Translations under genes and position numbers: made by a program | Assembly: GCA_031841125.1 (NCBI GenBank) | Contig: JAJSSI010000056.1 | Span: 1-64,000 of the forward strand | From: Acanthococcus lagerstroemiae | Lineage: Eukaryota > Arthropoda > Insecta > Hemiptera > Eriococcidae | DNA: 64,000 bases | Direction of reading: 5' to 3' | The notes under the pieces: model-generated | What the model saw: only the letters and a program-made list of their open reading frames with translations | Told to the model about the DNA's origin: nothing | Databases searched by the model: none | Part shown: positions 24,923 through 40,088 of the stretch, piece by piece | Position numbering within the stretch: the first letter of the stretch is position 1 | Layout of the letters: every line of letters begins with the position of its first letter

Positions 24923-25534
24923 TTGAAATTTTGGATACAGGAGATAATTTTGAATAAGACGTACTTTTCAGTTTTGCTCAAGCAGCCTCCAATCAAAAGA
25001 TTTTGGCCTTTTATCAGTTCGCCCCAGGAAATTCGCAACATTGAAAACGCATATTGGTGCGAATTGTATTGCAGATCCGACGAGTTTAAGGCGTTTCTAC
25101 ATTTTTCAGAAATTCGCCAAATTACCAAGATGCACTCGAAAATGTGGTCAAAAAATCACTTTAGGTAAATTTTGGTAACAGATTCGAGTTCGCTTCGAAA
25201 AATTGAGTAATCTGACCCAGCGCCGACGCCGAAGCTCTCCGAAAATTTTTTCGCCCAAAAAAACGCATGATGTATAGTATGGAGAAATTTTCAAAATTTT
25301 CAAAAATAAAATTTTGATTTGAAGACTGTTTAATACTCAGTTTTTCAGGCGGGGACGCTCCGCTGTCGAGATACACTCGAAAACGTGGTCAAAATATTTT
25401 TCTGTCAGCGCCTTCAACGCGTTGAATATGCCACACATCGCACGCCAATTGACGTTTTCCAAATCTCTATTTCTCTGGGGCGAACCAACAATTTGCTAAT
25501 AATTTTGGAATGGAGATAGCTAGAGCAGTGCGGT
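24923..25534 (+). repeat. Aberrant 612-bp monomer
   Basis: This copy has the 29-bp hairpin deletion (junction near 25348) plus two A's fewer in the A-run after the slippage units near 25308. The hairpin junction is the same as in the 614-bp copies. Confidence 0.88.
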
Positions 25535-26820
25535 TTGAAATTTTGGATACAGGAGATAATTTTGAATAAGACGTACTTTTCAGTTTTGCTCAAGCAGCCT
25601 CCAATCAAAAGATTTTGGCCTTTTATCAGTTCGCCCCAGGAAATTCGCAACATTGAAAACGCATATTGGTGCGAATTGTATTGCAGATCCGACGAGTTTA
25701 AGGCGTTTCTACATTTTTCAGAAATTCGCCAAATTACCAAGATGCACTCGAAAATGTGGTCAAAAAATCACTTTAGGTAAATTTTGGTAACAGATTCGAG
25801 TTCGCTTCGAAAAATTGAGTAATCTGACCCAGCGCCGACGCCGAAGCTCTCCGAAAATTTTTTCGCCCAAAAAAACGCATGATGTATAGTATGGAGAAAT
25901 TTTCAAAATTTTCAAAAATAAAAAATTTTGATTTGAAGACTGTTTAATACTCAGTTTTTCACGCTGAGTCCGAATTTGTTGTTCAAATTCGGCGGGGACG
26001 CTCCGCTGTCGAGATACACTCGAAAACGTGGTCAAAATATTTTTCTGTCAGCGCCTTCAACGCGTTGAATATGCCACACATCGCACGCCAATTGACGTTT
26101 TCCAAATCTCTATTTCTCTGGGGCGAACCAACAATTTGCTAATAATTTTGGAATGGAGATAGCTAGAGCAGTGCGGTTTGAAATTTTGGATACAGGAGAT
26201 AATTTTGAATAAGACGTACTTTTCAGTTTTGCTCAAGCAGCCTCCAATCAAAAGATTTTGGCCTTTTATCAGTTCGCCCCAGGAAATTCGCAACATTGAA
26301 AACGCATATTGGTGCGAATTGTATTGCAGATCCGACGAGTTTAAGGCGTTTCTACATTTTTCAGAAATTCGCCAAATTACCAAGATGCACTCGAAAATGT
26401 GGTCAAAAAATCACTTTAGGTAAATTTTGGTAACAGATTCGAGTTCGCTTCGAAAAATTGAGTAATCTGACCCAGCGCCGACGCCGAAGCTCTCCGAAAA
26501 TTTTTTCGCCCAAAAAAACGCATGATGTATAGTATGGAGAAATTTTCAAAATTTTCAAAAATAAAAAATTTTGATTTGAAGACTGTTTAATACTCAGTTT
26601 TTCACGCTGAGTCCGAATTTGTTGTTCAAATTCGGCGGGGACGCTCCGCTGTCGAGATACACTCGAAAACGTGGTCAAAATATTTTTCTGTCAGCGCCTT
26701 CAACGCGTTGAATATGCCACACATCGCACGCCAATTGACGTTTTCCAAATCTCTATTTCTCTGGGGCGAACCAACAATTTGCTAATAATTTTGGAATGGA
26801 GATAGCTAGAGCAGTGCGGT

Positions 26821-27443
26821 TTGAAATTTTGGATACAGGAGATAATTTTGAATAAGACGTACTTTTCAGTTTTGCTCAAGCAGCCTCCAATCAAAAGATT
26901 TTGGCCTTTTATCAGTTCGCCCCAGGAAATTCGCAACATTGAAAACGCATATTGGTGCGAATTGTATTGCAGATCCGACGAGTTTAAGGCGTTTCTACAT
27001 TTTTCAGAAATTCGCCAAATTACCAAGATGCACTCGAAAATGTGGTCAAAAAATCACTTTAGGTAAATTTTGGTAACAGATTCGAGTTCGCTTCGAAAAA
27101 TTGAGTAATCTGACCCAGCGCCGACGCCGAAGCTCTCCGAAAATTTTTTCGCCCAAAAAAACGCATGATGTATAGTATGGAGAAATTTTCAAAATTTTCA
27201 AAAATAAAAAATTTTGATTTGAAGACTGTTTAATACTCAGTTTTTCAGCTTTTTCAGGCGGGGACGCTCCGCTGTCGAGATACACTCGAAAACGTGGTCA
27301 AAATATTTTTCTGTCAGCGCCTTCAACGCGTTGAATATGCCACACATCGCACGCCAATTGACGTTTTCCAAATCTCTATTTCTCTGGGGCGAACCAACAA
27401 TTTGCTAATAATTTTGGAATGGAGATAGCTAGAGCAGTGCGGT
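26821..27443 (+). repeat. Aberrant 623-bp monomer with a 9-bp filler at the hairpin junction
   Basis: The 29-bp hairpin segment is absent, but nine bases, GCTTTTTCA, sit at the junction (27248-27256), giving a net loss of 20. The filler ends in a second copy of the TTTTTCA that precedes the junction, so it looks like a templated local duplication. Confidence 0.88.
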
Positions 27444-30400
27444 TTGAAATTTTGGATACAGGAGATAATTTTGAATAAGACGTACTTTTCAGTTTTGCTC
27501 AAGCAGCCTCCAATCAAAAGATTTTGGCCTTTTATCAGTTCGCCCCAGGAAATTCGCAACATTGAAAACGCATATTGGTGCGAATTGTATTGCAGATCCG
27601 ACGAGTTTAAGGCGTTTCTACATTTTTCAGAAATTCGCCAAATTACCAAGATGCACTCGAAAATGTGGTCAAAAAATCACTTTAGGTAAATTTTGGTAAC
27701 AGATTCGAGTTCGCTTCGAAAAATTGAGTAATCTGACCCAGCGCCGACGCCGAAGCTCTCCGAAAATTTTTTCGCCCAAAAAAACGCATGATGTATAGTA
27801 TGGAGAAATTTTCAAAATTTTCAAAAATAAAAAATTTTGATTTGAAGACTGTTTAATACTCAGTTTTTCACGCTGAGTCCGAATTTGTTGTTCAAATTCG
27901 GCGGGGACGCTCCGCTGTCGAGATACACTCGAAAACGTGGTCAAAATATTTTTCTGTCAGCGCCTTCAACGCGTTGAATATGCCACACATCGCACGCCAA
28001 TTGACGTTTTCCAAATCTCTATTTCTCTGGGGCGAACCAACAATTTGCTAATAATTTTGGAATGGAGATAGCTAGAGCAGTGCGGTTTGAAATTTTGGAT
28101 ACAGGAGATAATTTTGAATAAGACGTACTTTTCAGTTTTGCTCAAGCAGCCTCCAATCAAAAGATTTTGGCCTTTTATCAGTTCGCCCCAGGAAATTCGC
28201 AACATTGAAAACGCATATTGGTGCGAATTGTATTGCAGATCCGACGAGTTTAAGGCGTTTCTACATTTTTCAGAAATTCGCCAAATTACCAAGATGCACT
28301 CGAAAATGTGGTCAAAAAATCACTTTAGGTAAATTTTGGTAACAGATTCGAGTTCGCTTCGAAAAATTGAGTAATCTGACCCAGCGCCGACGCCGAAGCT
28401 CTCCGAAAATTTTTTCGCCCAAAAAAACGCATGATGTATAGTATGGAGAAATTTTCAAAATTTTCAAAAATAAAAAATTTTGATTTGAAGACTGTTTAAT
28501 ACTCAGTTTTTCACGCTGAGTCCGAATTTGTTGTTCAAATTCGGCGGGGACGCTCCGCTGTCGAGATACACTCGAAAACGTGGTCAAAATATTTTTCTGT
28601 CAGCGCCTTCAACGCGTTGAATATGCCACACATCGCACGCCAATTGACGTTTTCCAAATCTCTATTTCTCTGGGGCGAACCAACAATTTGCTAATAATTT
28701 TGGAATGGAGATAGCTAGAGCAGTGCGGTTTGAAATTTTGGATACAGGAGATAATTTTGAATAAGACGTACTTTTCAGTTTTGCTCAAGCAGCCTCCAAT
28801 CAAAAGATTTTGGCCTTTTATCAGTTCGCCCCAGGAAATTCGCAACATTGAAAACGCATATTGGTGCGAATTGTATTGCAGATCCGACGAGTTTAAGGCG
28901 TTTCTACATTTTTCAGAAATTCGCCAAATTACCAAGATGCACTCGAAAATGTGGTCAAAAAATCACTTTAGGTAAATTTTGGTAACAGATTCGAGTTCGC
29001 TTCGAAAAATTGAGTAATCTGACCCAGCGCCGACGCCGAAGCTCTCCGAAAATTTTTTCGCCCAAAAAAACGCATGATGTATAGTATGGAGAAATTTTCA
29101 AAAATAAAAAATTTTGATTTGAAGACTGTTTAATACTCAGTTTTTCACGCTGAGTCCGAATTTGTTGTTCAAATTCGGCGGGGACGCTCCGCTGTCGAGA
29201 TACACTCGAAAACGTGGTCAAAATATTTTTCTGTCAGCGCCTTCAACGCGTTGAATATGCCACACATCGCACGCCAATTGACGTTTTCCAAATCTCTATT
29301 TCTCTGGGGCGAACCAACAATTTGCTAATAATTTTGGAATGGAGATAGCTAGAGCAGTGCGGTTTGAAATTTTGGATACAGGAGATAATTTTGAATAAGA
29401 CGTACTTTTCAGTTTTGCTCAAGCAGCCTCCAATCAAAAGATTTTGGCCTTTTATCAGTTCGCCCCAGGAAATTCGCAACATTGAAAACGCATATTGGTG
29501 CGAATTGTATTGCAGATCCGACGAGTTTAAGGCGTTTCTACATTTTTCAGAAATTCGCCAAATTACCAAGATGCACTCGAAAATGTGGTCAAAAAATCAC
29601 TTTAGGTAAATTTTGGTAACAGATTCGAGTTCGCTTCGAAAAATTGAGTAATCTGACCCAGCGCCGACGCCGAAGCTCTCCGAAAATTTTTTCGCCCAAA
29701 AAAACGCATGATGTATAGTATGGAGAAATTTTCAAAATTTTCAAAAATAAAAAATTTTGATTTGAAGACTGTTTAATACTCAGTTTTTCACGCTGAGTCC
29801 GAATTTGTTGTTCAAATTCGGCGGGGACGCTCCGCTGTCGAGATACACTCGAAAACGTGGTCAAAATATTTTTCTGTCAGCGCCTTCAACGCGTTGAATA
29901 TGCCACACATCGCACGCCAATTGACGTTTTCCAAATCTCTATTTCTCTGGGGCGAACCAACAATTTGCTAATAATTTTGGAATGGAGATAGCTAGAGCAG
30001 TGCGGTTTGAAATTTTGGATACAGGAGATAATTTTGAATAAGACGTACTTTTCAGTTTTGCTCAAGCAGCCTCCAATCAAAAGATTTTGGCCTTTTATCA
30101 GTTCGCCCCAGGAAATTCGCAACATTGAAAACGCATATTGGTGCGAATTGTATTGCAGATCCGACGAGTTTAAGGCGTTTCTACATTTTTCAGAAATTCG
30201 CCAAATTACCAAGATGCACTCGAAAATGTGGTCAAAAAATCACTTTAGGTAAATTTTGGTAACAGATTCGAGTTCGCTTCGAAAAATTGAGTAATCTGAC
30301 CCAGCGCCGACGCCGAAGCTCTCCGAAAATTTTTTCGCCCAAAAAAACGCATGATGTATAGTATGGAGAAATTTTCAAAATTTTCAAAAATAAAAAATTT

Positions 30401-33154
30401 TGATTTGAAGACTGTTTAATACTCAGTTTTTCAGGCGGGGACGCTCCGCTGTCGAGATACACTCGAAAACGTGGTCAAAATATTTTTCTGTCAGCGCCTT
30501 CAACGCGTTGAATATGCCACACATCGCACGCCAATTGACGTTTTCCAAATCTCTATTTCTCTGGGGCGAACCAACAATTTGCTAATAATTTTGGAATGGA
30601 GATAGCTAGAGCAGTGCGGTTTGAAATTTTGGATACAGGAGATAATTTTGAATAAGACGTACTTTTCAGTTTTGCTCAAGCAGCCTCCAATCAAAAGATT
30701 TTGGCCTTTTATCAGTTCGCCCCAGGAAATTCGCAACATTGAAAACGCATATTGGTGCGAATTGTATTGCAGATCCGACGAGTTTAAGGCGTTTCTACAT
30801 TTTTCAGAAATTCGCCAAATTACCAAGATGCACTCGAAAATGTGGTCAAAAAATCACTTTAGGTAAATTTTGGTAACAGATTCGAGTTCGCTTCGAAAAA
30901 TTGAGTAATCTGACCCAGCGCCGACGCCGAAGCTCTCCGAAAATTTTTTCGCCCAAAAAAACGCATGATGTATAGTATGGAGAAATTTTCAAAAATAAAA
31001 AATTTTGATTTGAAGACTGTTTAATACTCAGTTTTTCACGCTGAGTCCGAATTTGTTGTTCAAATTCGGCGGGGACGCTCCGCTGTCGAGATACACTCGA
31101 AAACGTGGTCAAAATATTTTTCTGTCAGCGCCTTCAACGCGTTGAATATGCCACACATCGCACGCCAATTGACGTTTTCCAAATCTCTATTTCTCTGGGG
31201 CGAACCAACAATTTGCTAATAATTTTGGAATGGAGATAGCTAGAGCAGTGCGGTTTGAAATTTTGGATACAGGAGATAATTTTGAATAAGACGTACTTTT
31301 CAGTTTTGCTCAAGCAGCCTCCAATCAAAAGATTTTGGCCTTTTATCAGTTCGCCCCAGGAAATTCGCAACATTGAAAACGCATATTGGTGCGAATTGTA
31401 TTGCAGATCCGACGAGTTTAAGGCGTTTCTACATTTTTCAGAAATTCGCCAAATTACCAAGATGCACTCGAAAATGTGGTCAAAAAATCACTTTAGGTAA
31501 ATTTTGGTAACAGATTCGAGTTCGCTTCGAAAAATTGAGTAATCTGACCCAGCGCCGACGCCGAAGCTCTCCGAAAATTTTTTCGCCCAAAAAAACGCAT
31601 GATGTATAGTATGGAGAAATTTTCAAAATTTTCAAAAATAAAAAATTTTGATTTGAAGACTGTTTAATACTCAGTTTTTCACGCTGAGTCCGAATTTGTT
31701 GTTCAAATTCGGCGGGGACGCTCCGCTGTCGAGATACACTCGAAAACGTGGTCAAAATATTTTTCTGTCAGCGCCTTCAACGCGTTGAATATGCCACACA
31801 TCGCACGCCAATTGACGTTTTCCAAATCTCTATTTCTCTGGGGCGAACCAACAATTTGCTAATAATTTTGGAATGGAGATAGCTAGAGCAGTGCGGTTTG
31901 AAATTTTGGATACAGGAGATAATTTTGAATAAGACGTACTTTTCAGTTTTGCTCAAGCAGCCTCCAATCAAAAGATTTTGGCCTTTTATCAGTTCGCCCC
32001 AGGAAATTCGCAACATTGAAAACGCATATTGGTGCGAATTGTATTGCAGATCCGACGAGTTTAAGGCGTTTCTACATTTTTCAGAAATTCGCCAAATTAC
32101 CAAGATGCACTCGAAAATGTGGTCAAAAAATCACTTTAGGTAAATTTTGGTAACAGATTCGAGTTCGCTTCGAAAAATTGAGTAATCTGACCCAGCGCCG
32201 ACGCCGAAGCTCTCCGAAAATTTTTTCGCCCAAAAAAACGCATGATGTATAGTATGGAGAAATTTTCAAAATTTTCAAAAATAAAAAATTTTGATTTGAA
32301 GACTGTTTAATACTCAGTTTTTCACGCTGAGTCCGAATTTGTTGTTCAAATTCGGCGGGGACGCTCCGCTGTCGAGATACACTCGAAAACGTGGTCAAAA
32401 TATTTTTCTGTCAGCGCCTTCAACGCGTTGAATATGCCACACATCGCACGCCAATTGACGTTTTCCAAATCTCTATTTCTCTGGGGCGAACCAACAATTT
32501 GCTAATAATTTTGGAATGGAGATAGCTAGAGCAGTGCGGTTTGAAATTTTGGATACAGGAGATAATTTTGAATAAGACGTACTTTTCAGTTTTGCTCAAG
32601 CAGCCTCCAATCAAAAGATTTTGGCCTTTTATCAGTTCGCCCCAGGAAATTCGCAACATTGAAAACGCATATTGGTGCGAATTGTATTGCAGATCCGACG
32701 AGTTTAAGGCGTTTCTACATTTTTCAGAAATTCGCCAAATTACCAAGATGCACTCGAAAATGTGGTCAAAAAATCACTTTAGGTAAATTTTGGTAACAGA
32801 TTCGAGTTCGCTTCGAAAAATTGAGTAATCTGACCCAGCGCCGACGCCGAAGCTCTCCGAAAATTTTTTCGCCCAAAAAAACGCATGATGTATAGTATGG
32901 AGAAATTTTCAAAATTTTCAAAAATAAAAAATTTTGATTTGAAGACTGTTTAATACTCAGTTTTTCAGGCGGGGACGCTCCGCTGTCGAGATACACTCGA
33001 AAACGTGGTCAAAATATTTATCTGTCAGCGCCTTCAACGCGTTGAATATGCCACACATCGCACGCCAATTGACGTTTTCCAAATCTCTATTTCTCTGGGG
33101 CGAACCAACAATTTGCTAATAATTTTGGAATGGAGATAGCTAGAGCAGTGCGGT

Positions 33155-33759
33155 TTGAAATTTTGGATACAGGAGATAATTTTGAATAAGACGTACTTTT
33201 CAGTTTTGCTCAAGCAGCCTCCAATCAAAAGATTTTGGCCTTTTATCAGTTCGCCCCAGGAAATTCGCAACATTGAAAACGCATATTGGTGCGAATTGTA
33301 TTGCAGATCCGACGAGTTTAAGGCGTTTCTACATTTTTCAGAAATTCGCCAAATTACCAAGATGCACTCGAAAATGTGGTCAAAAAATCACTTTAGGTAA
33401 ATTTTGGTAACAGATTCGAGTTCGCTTCGAAAAATTGAGTAATCTGACCCAGCGCCGACGCCGAAGCTCTCCGAAAATTTTTTCGCCCAAAAAAACGCAT
33501 GATGTATAGTATGGAGAAATTTTCAAAAATAAAAAATTTTGATTTGAAGACTGTTTAATACTCAGTTTTTCAGGCGGGGACGCTCCGCTGTCGAGATACA
33601 CTCGAAAACGTGGTCAAAATATTTTTCTGTCAGCGCCTTCAACGCGTTGAATATGCCACACATCGCACGCCAATTGACGTTTTCCAAATCTCTATTTCTC
33701 TGGGGCGAACCAACAATTTGCTAATAATTTTGGAATGGAGATAGCTAGAGCAGTGCGGT
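33155..33759 (+). repeat. Double-deleted 605-bp monomer
   Basis: This is the only copy lacking both the second 9-bp slippage unit and the 29-bp hairpin segment (643 - 9 - 29 = 605). It sits between two 614-bp copies at 32541 and 33760. It could be a recombinant between B and C copies or a second event on one background. A unique T to A change at 33020, in the preceding copy, marks the local group. Confidence 0.92.
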
Positions 33760-35650
33760 TTGAAATTTTGGATACAGGAGATAATTTTGAATAAGACGTA
33801 CTTTTCAGTTTTGCTCAAGCAGCCTCCAATCAAAAGATTTTGGCCTTTTATCAGTTCGCCCCAGGAAATTCGCAACATTGAAAACGCATATTGGTGCGAA
33901 TTGTATTGCAGATCCGACGAGTTTAAGGCGTTTCTACATTTTTCAGAAATTCGCCAAATTACCAAGATGCACTCGAAAATGTGGTCAAAAAATCACTTTA
34001 GGTAAATTTTGGTAACAGATTCGAGTTCGCTTCGAAAAATTGAGTAATCTGACCCAGCGCCGACGCCGAAGCTCTCCGAAAATTTTTTCGCCCAAAAAAA
34101 CGCATGATGTATAGTATGGAGAAATTTTCAAAATTTTCAAAAATAAAAAATTTTGATTTGAAGACTGTTTAATACTCAGTTTTTCAGGCGGGGACGCTCC
34201 GCTGTCGAGATACACTCGAAAACGTGGTCAAAATATTTTTCTGTCAGCGCCTTCAACGCGTTGAATATGCCACACATCGCACGCCAATTGACGTTTTCCA
34301 AATCTCTATTTCTCTGGGGCGAACCAACAATTTGCTAATAATTTTGGAATGGAGATAGCTAGAGCAGTGCGGTTTGAAATTTTGGATACAGGAGATAATT
34401 TTGAATAAGACGTACTTTTCAGTTTTGCTCAAGCAGCCTCCAATCAAAAGATTTTGGCCTTTTATCAGTTCGCCCCAGGAAATTCGCAACATTGAAAACG
34501 CATATTGGTGCGAATTGTATTGCAGATCCGACGAGTTTAAGGCGTTTCTACATTTTTCAGAAATTCGCCAAATTACCAAGATGCACTCGAAAATGTGGTC
34601 AAAAAATCACTTTAGGTAAATTTTGGTAACAGATTCGAGTTCGCTTCGAAAAATTGAGTAATCTGACCCAGCGCCGACGCCGAAGCTCTCCGAAAATTTT
34701 TTCGCCCAAAAAAACGCATGATGTATAGTATGGAGAAATTTTCAAAAATAAAAAATTTTGATTTGAAGACTGTTTAATACTCAGTTTTTCACGCTGAGTC
34801 CGAATTTGTTGTTCAAATTCGGCGGGGACGCTCCGCTGTCGAGATACACTCGAAAACGTGGTCAAAATATTTTTCTGTCAGCGCCTTCAACGCGTTGAAT
34901 ATGCCACACATCGCACGCCAATTGACGTTTTCCAAATCTCTATTTCTCTGGGGCGAACCAACAATTTGCTAATAATTTTGGAATGGAGATAGCTAGAGCA
35001 GTGCGGTTTGAAATTTTGGATACAGGAGATAATTTTGAATAAGACGTACTTTTCAGTTTTGCTCAAGCAGCCTCCAATCAAAAGATTTTGGCCTTTTATC
35101 AGTTCGCCCCAGGAAATTCGCAACATTGAAAACGCATATTGGTGCGAATTGTATTGCAGATCCGACGAGTTTAAGGCGTTTCTACATTTTTCAGAAATTC
35201 GCCAAATTACCAAGATGCACTCGAAAATGTGGTCAAAAAATCACTTTAGGTAAATTTTGGTAACAGATTCGAGTTCGCTTCGAAAAATTGAGTAATCTGA
35301 CCCAGCGCCGACGCCGAAGCTCTCCGAAAATTTTTTCGCCCAAAAAAACGCATGATGTATAGTATGGAGAAATTTTCAAAATTTTCAAAAATAAAAAATT
35401 TTGATTTGAAGACTGTTTAATACTCAGTTTTTCACGCTGAGTCCGAATTTGTTGTTCAAATTCGGCGGGGACGCTCCGCTGTCGAGATACACTCGAAAAC
35501 GTGGTCAAAATATTTTTCTGTCAGCGCCTTCAACGCGTTGAATATGCCACACATCGCACGCCAATTGACGTTTTCCAAATCTCTATTTCTCTGGGGCGAA
35601 CCAACAATTTGCTAATAATTTTGGAATGGAGATAGCTAGAGCAGTGCGGT

Positions 35651-36266
35651 TTGAAATTTTGGATACAGGAGATAATTTTGAATAAGACGTACTTTTCAGT
35701 TTTGCTCAAGCAGCCTCCAATCAAAAGATTTTGGCCTTTTATCAGTTCGCCCCAGGAAATTCGCAACATTGAAAACGCATATTGGTGCGAATTGTATTGC
35801 AGATCCGACGAGTTTAAGGCGTTTCTACATTTTTCAGAAATTCGCCAAATTACCAAGATGCACTCGAAAATGTGGTCAAAAAATCACTTTAGGTAAATTT
35901 TGGTAACAGATTCGAGTTCGCTTCGAAAAATTGAGTAATCTGACCCAGCGCCGACGCCGAAGCTCTCCGAAAATTTTTTCGCCCAAAAAAACGCATGATG
36001 TATAGTATGGAGAAATTTTCAAAATTTTCAAAAATAAAAAATTTTGATTTGAAGACTGTTTAATACTCAGTTTTTCAGGCGGGGGGACGCTCCGCTGTCG
36101 AGATACACTCGAAAACGTGGTCAAAATATTTTTCTGTCAGCGCCTTCAACGCGTTGAATATGCCACACATCGCACGCCAATTGACGTTTTCCAAATCTCT
36201 ATTTCTCTGGGGCGAACCAACAATTTGCTAATAATTTTGGAATGGAGATAGCTAGAGCAGTGCGGT
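35651..36266 (+). repeat. Aberrant 616-bp monomer (hairpin deletion plus GG)
   Basis: The 29-bp segment is absent and the following G-run is six rather than four long (near 36081-36086), so the copy is two bases longer than type C. This may be a true junction variant or a homopolymer sequencing error. Confidence 0.85.
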
Positions 36267-39200
36267 TTGAAATTTTGGATACAGGAGATAATTTTGAATA
36301 AGACGTACTTTTCAGTTTTGCTCAAGCAGCCTCCAATCAAAAGATTTTGGCCTTTTATCAGTTCGCCCCAGGAAATTCGCAACATTGAAAACGCATATTG
36401 GTGCGAATTGTATTGCAGATCCGACGAGTTTAAGGCGTTTCTACATTTTTCAGAAATTCGCCAAATTACCAAGATGCACTCGAAAATGTGGTCAAAAAAT
36501 CACTTTAGGTAAATTTTGGTAACAGATTCGAGTTCGCTTCGAAAAATTGAGTAATCTGACCCAGCGCCGACGCCGAAGCTCTCCGAAAATTTTTTCGCCC
36601 AAAAAAACGCATGATGTATAGTATGGAGAAATTTTCAAAAATAAAAAATTTTGATTTGAAGACTGTTTAATACTCAGTTTTTCACGCTGAGTCCGAATTT
36701 GTTGTTCAAATTCGGCGGGGACGCTCCGCTGTCGAGATACACTCGAAAACGTGGTCAAAATATTTTTCTGTCAGCGCCTTCAACGCGTTGAATATGCCAC
36801 ACATCGCACGCCAATTGACGTTTTCCAAATCTCTATTTCTCTGGGGCGAACCAACAATTTGCTAATAATTTTGGAATGGAGATAGCTAGAGCAGTGCGGT
36901 TTGAAATTTTGGATACAGGAGATAATTTTGAATAAGACGTACTTTTCAGTTTTGCTCAAGCAGCCTCCAATCAAAAGATTTTGGCCTTTTATCAGTTCGC
37001 CCCAGGAAATTCGCAACATTGAAAACGCATATTGGTGCGAATTGTATTGCAGATCCGACGAGTTTAAGGCGTTTCTACATTTTTCAGAAATTCGCCAAAT
37101 TACCAAGATGCACTCGAAAATGTGGTCAAAAAATCACTTTAGGTAAATTTTGGTAACAGATTCGAGTTCGCTTCGAAAAATTGAGTAATCTGACCCAGCG
37201 CCGACGCCGAAGCTCTCCGAAAATTTTTTCGCCCAAAAAAACGCATGATGTATAGTATGGAGAAATTTTCAAAAATAAAAAATTTTGATTTGAAGACTGT
37301 TTAATACTCAGTTTTTCACGCTGAGTCCGAATTTGTTGTTCAAATTCGGCGGGGACGCTCCGCTGTCGAGATACACTCGAAAACGTGGTCAAAATATTTT
37401 TCTGTCAGCGCCTTCAACGCGTTGAATATGCCACACATCGCACGCCAATTGACGTTTTCCAAATCTCTATTTCTCTGGGGCGAACCAACAATTTGCTAAT
37501 AATTTTGGAATGGAGATAGCTAGAGCAGTGCGGTTTGAAATTTTGGATACAGGAGATAATTTTGAATAAGACGTACTTTTCAGTTTTGCTCAAGCAGCCT
37601 CCAATCAAAAGATTTTGGCCTTTTATCAGTTCGCCCCAGGAAATTCGCAACATTGAAAACGCATATTGGTGCGAATTGTATTGCAGATCCGACGAGTTTA
37701 AGGCGTTTCTACATTTTTCAGAAATTCGCCAAATTACCAAGATGCACTCGAAAATGTGGTCAAAAAATCACTTTAGGTAAATTTTGGTAACAGATTCGAG
37801 TTCGCTTCGAAAAATTGAGTAATCTGACCCAGCGCCGACGCCGAAGCTCTCCGAAAATTTTTTCGCCCAAAAAAACGCATGATGTATAGTATGGAGAAAT
37901 TTTCAAAAATAAAAAATTTTGATTTGAAGACTGTTTAATACTCAGTTTTTCACGCTGAGTCCGAATTTGTTGTTCAAATTCGGCGGGGACGCTCCGCTGT
38001 CGAGATACACTCGAAAACGTGGTCAAAATATTTTTCTGTCAGCGCCTTCAACGCGTTGAATATGCCACACATCGCACGCCAATTGACGTTTTCCAAATCT
38101 CTATTTCTCTGGGGCGAACCAACAATTTGCTAATAATTTTGGAATGGAGATAGCTAGAGCAGTGCGGTTTGAAATTTTGGATACAGGAGATAATTTTGAA
38201 TAAGACGTACTTTTCAGTTTTGCTCAAGCAGCCTCCAATCAAAAGATTTTGGCCTTTTATCAGTTCGCCCCAGGAAATTCGCAACATTGAAAACGCATAT
38301 TGGTGCGAATTGTATTGCAGATCCGACGAGTTTAAGGCGTTTCTACATTTTTCAGAAATTCGCCAAATTACCAAGATGCACTCGAAAATGTGGTCAAAAA
38401 ATCACTTTAGGTAAATTTTGGTAACAGATTCGAGTTCGCTTCGAAAAATTGAGTAATCTGACCCAGCGCCGACGCCGAAGCTCTCCGAAAATTTTTTCGC
38501 CCAAAAAAACGCATGATGTATAGTATGGAGAAATTTTCAAAATTTTCAAAAATAAAAAATTTTGATTTGAAGACTGTTTAATACTCAGTTTTTCACGCTG
38601 AGTCCGAATTTGTTGTTCAAATTCGGCGGGGACGCTCCGCTGTCGAGATACACTCGAAAACGTGGTCAAAATATTTTTCTGTCAGCGCCTTCAACGCGTT
38701 GAATATGCCACACATCGCACGCCAATTGACGTTTTCCAAATCTCTATTTCTCTGGGGCGAACCAACAATTTGCTAATAATTTTGGAATGGAGATAGCTAG
38801 AGCAGTGCGGTTTGAAATTTTGGATACAGGAGATAATTTTGAATAAGACGTACTTTTCAGTTTTGCTCAAGCAGCCTCCAATCAAAAGATTTTGGCCTTT
38901 TATCAGTTCGCCCCAGGAAATTCGCAACATTGAAAACGCATATTGGTGCGAATTGTATTGCAGATCCGACGAGTTTAAGGCGTTTCTACATTTTTCAGAA
39001 ATTCGCCAAATTACCAAGATGCACTCGAAAATGTGGTCAAAAAATCACTTTAGGTAAATTTTGGTAACAGATTCGAGTTCGCTTCGAAAAATTGAGTAAT
39101 CTGACCCAGCGCCGACGCCGAAGCTCTCCGAAAATTTTTTCGCCCAAAAAAACGCATGATGTATAGTATGGAGAAATTTTCAAAAATAAAAAATTTTGAT

Positions 39201-40088
39201 TTGAAGACTGTTTAATACTCAGTTTTTCACGCTGAGTCCGAATTTGTTGTTCAAATTCGGCGGGGACGCTCCGCTGTCGAGATACACTCGAAAACGTGGT
39301 CAAAATATTTTTCTGTCAGCGCCTTCAACGCGTTGAATATGCCACACATCGCACGCCAATTGACGTTTTCCAAATCTCTATTTCTCTGGGGCGAACCAAC
39401 AATTTGCTAATAATTTTGGAATGGAGATAGCTAGAGCAGTGCGGTTTGAAATTTTGGATACAGGAGATAATTTTGAATAAGACGTACTTTTCAGTTTTGC
39501 TCAAGCAGCCTCCAATCAAAAGATTTTGGCCTTTTATCAGTTCGCCCCAGGAAATTCGCAACATTGAAAACGCATATTGGTGCGAATTGTATTGCAGATC
39601 CGACGAGTTTAAGGCGTTTCTACATTTTTCAGAAATTCGCCAAATTACCAAGATGCACTCGAAAATGTGGTCAAAAAATCACTTTAGGTAAATTTTGGTA
39701 ACAGATTCGAGTTCGCTTCGAAAAATTGAGTAATCTGACCCAGCGCCGACGCCGAAGCTCTCCGAAAATTTTTTCGCCCAAAAAAACGCATGATGTATAG
39801 TATGGAGAAATTTTCAAAATTTTCAAAAATAAAAAATTTTGATTTGAAGACTGTTTAATACTCAGTTTTTCACGCTGAGTCCGAATTTGTTGTTCAAATT
39901 CGGCGGGGACGCTCCGCTGTCGAGATACACTCGAAAACGTGGTCAAAATATTTTTCTGTCAGCGCCTTCAACGCGTTGAATATGCCACACATCGCACGCC
40001 AATTGACGTTTTCCAAATCTCTATTTCTCTGGGGCGAACCAACAATTTGCTAATAATTTTGGAATGGAGATAGCTAGAGCAGTGCGGT